Positions 5,653 through 5,905 of a stretch of DNA of 5,905 nt are shown here, one piece after another (the first letter of the stretch is position 1; every line of letters begins with the position of its first letter). The notes under the pieces are model-generated. The model was not told the DNA's origin. It worked only from the letters and a program-made list of their open reading frames with translations, and searched no databases. The translations under genes and the position numbers were made by a program. Source of the stretch: an uncultured Clostridia bacterium (GTDB taxonomy: Bacteria > Bacillota > Clostridia > Oscillospirales > Acutalibacteraceae); the NCBI GenBank assembly GCA_946626015.1, contig CAMOTT010000124.1, positions 1 to 5,905 on the forward strand, read 5' to 3'.

Positions 5653-5905
5653 TTAAAAGCCATATTTATCAATGGGCAAACTGGCTCTGGCATTTAGGGA
5701 CATATCCGCTGTGTTGCCTGCCGAAAATTCATAAAAGCCTTGAGCGCCCACCATGGCGCCGTTATCTCCGCAAAGGGAAAGCTCCGGCATAAACAGCTCC
5801 CAGCCGTTCTGATCACAGATATCACGGAACCTTTTCCTTAACACTGAGTTGGCGGAGACTCCTCCGGCTATGACCAGTTTTTTGTATCCAAGGTTCTTTG
5901 CGGCA
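5653..5905 (-). CDS. tsaD: tRNA N6-adenosine threonylcarbamoyltransferase TsaD, C-terminal part (5' partial)
   Basis: The frame is open to the window edge; the last 83 residues are present, against about 340 in the full protein. VIAGGVSANSVLR (11-23 of the part seen) matches the GGVAANS motif, and LCGDNGAMVGAQG (44-56) matches the LCTDNAAMIA motif, whose aspartate (D47 here) is a metal ligand of the active site. The ending DMSLNARASLPID is also typical. With TsaB and TsaE, TsaD transfers the threonylcarbamoyl group from its adenylate to A37 of ANN-decoding tRNAs, an essential cytoplasmic step in most bacteria. The histidine metal ligands and ATPase core lie outside the window. The next gene on the strand is the LCP gene, 24 nt downstream, without a terminator between them. 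Confidence 0.95.
   Translation of the reverse strand, partial: AAKNLGYKKLVIAGGVSANSVLRKRFRDICDQNGWELFMPELSLCGDNGAMVGAQGFYEFSAGNTADMSLNARASLPIDKYGF

Overview
The window looks like chromosomal DNA from a Gram-positive anaerobe of the Bacillota, most likely class Clostridia. I infer this from purine-rich AGGAGG-type ribosome binding sites, one TTG start, moderate GC content, and the gene set: a YgiQ-type radical SAM protein, a ComEC-type metallo-beta-lactamase-fold protein followed by a DUF3006 gene, an LCP cell-wall ligase and TsaD. The genus cannot be fixed from the sequence alone. I see no mobile element, CRISPR array, rRNA or tRNA.

Left part, plus strand (1-2076): the C-terminal half of a YgiQ family radical SAM protein, cut by the window edge, overlaps a membrane-anchored or secreted ComEC-like metallo-hydrolase by 32 nt. 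A 73-residue DUF3006 protein follows 25 nt later from a TTG start. The tight packing suggests one operon. A 176-nt intergenic region (2077-2252) follows. It has no gene but holds two closely similar AT-centred palindromes with TGACG/CGTCA arms, just upstream of deoC.

Middle, plus strand (2253-2930): deoC, a complete deoxyribose-phosphate aldolase with all three expected catalytic residues. Its stop codon overlaps the stop of the convergent gene by 4 nt, and a weak hairpin plus six Ts spans this junction.

Right part, minus strand (5905 down to 2927): the C-terminal 83 residues of tsaD (tRNA t6A synthesis), then after 24 nt an LCP (LytR-CpsA-Psr) family protein, then after 47 nt a 526-residue cytoplasmic-looking serine hydrolase of the beta-lactamase/PBP4* fold. 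The spacing supports co-transcription of tsaD and the LCP gene. The hydrolase may be read from the same transcript or from its own weak promoter.

The genes are mostly recognisable housekeeping families. The points most worth a second look are the twin palindromes before deoC, the ComEC-like nuclease/DUF3006 pair whose two products seem to lie on opposite sides of the membrane, the LCP protein with S-R-A where the family has P-R-D, and the uncharacterised C-terminal domain and altered third motif of the serine hydrolase.
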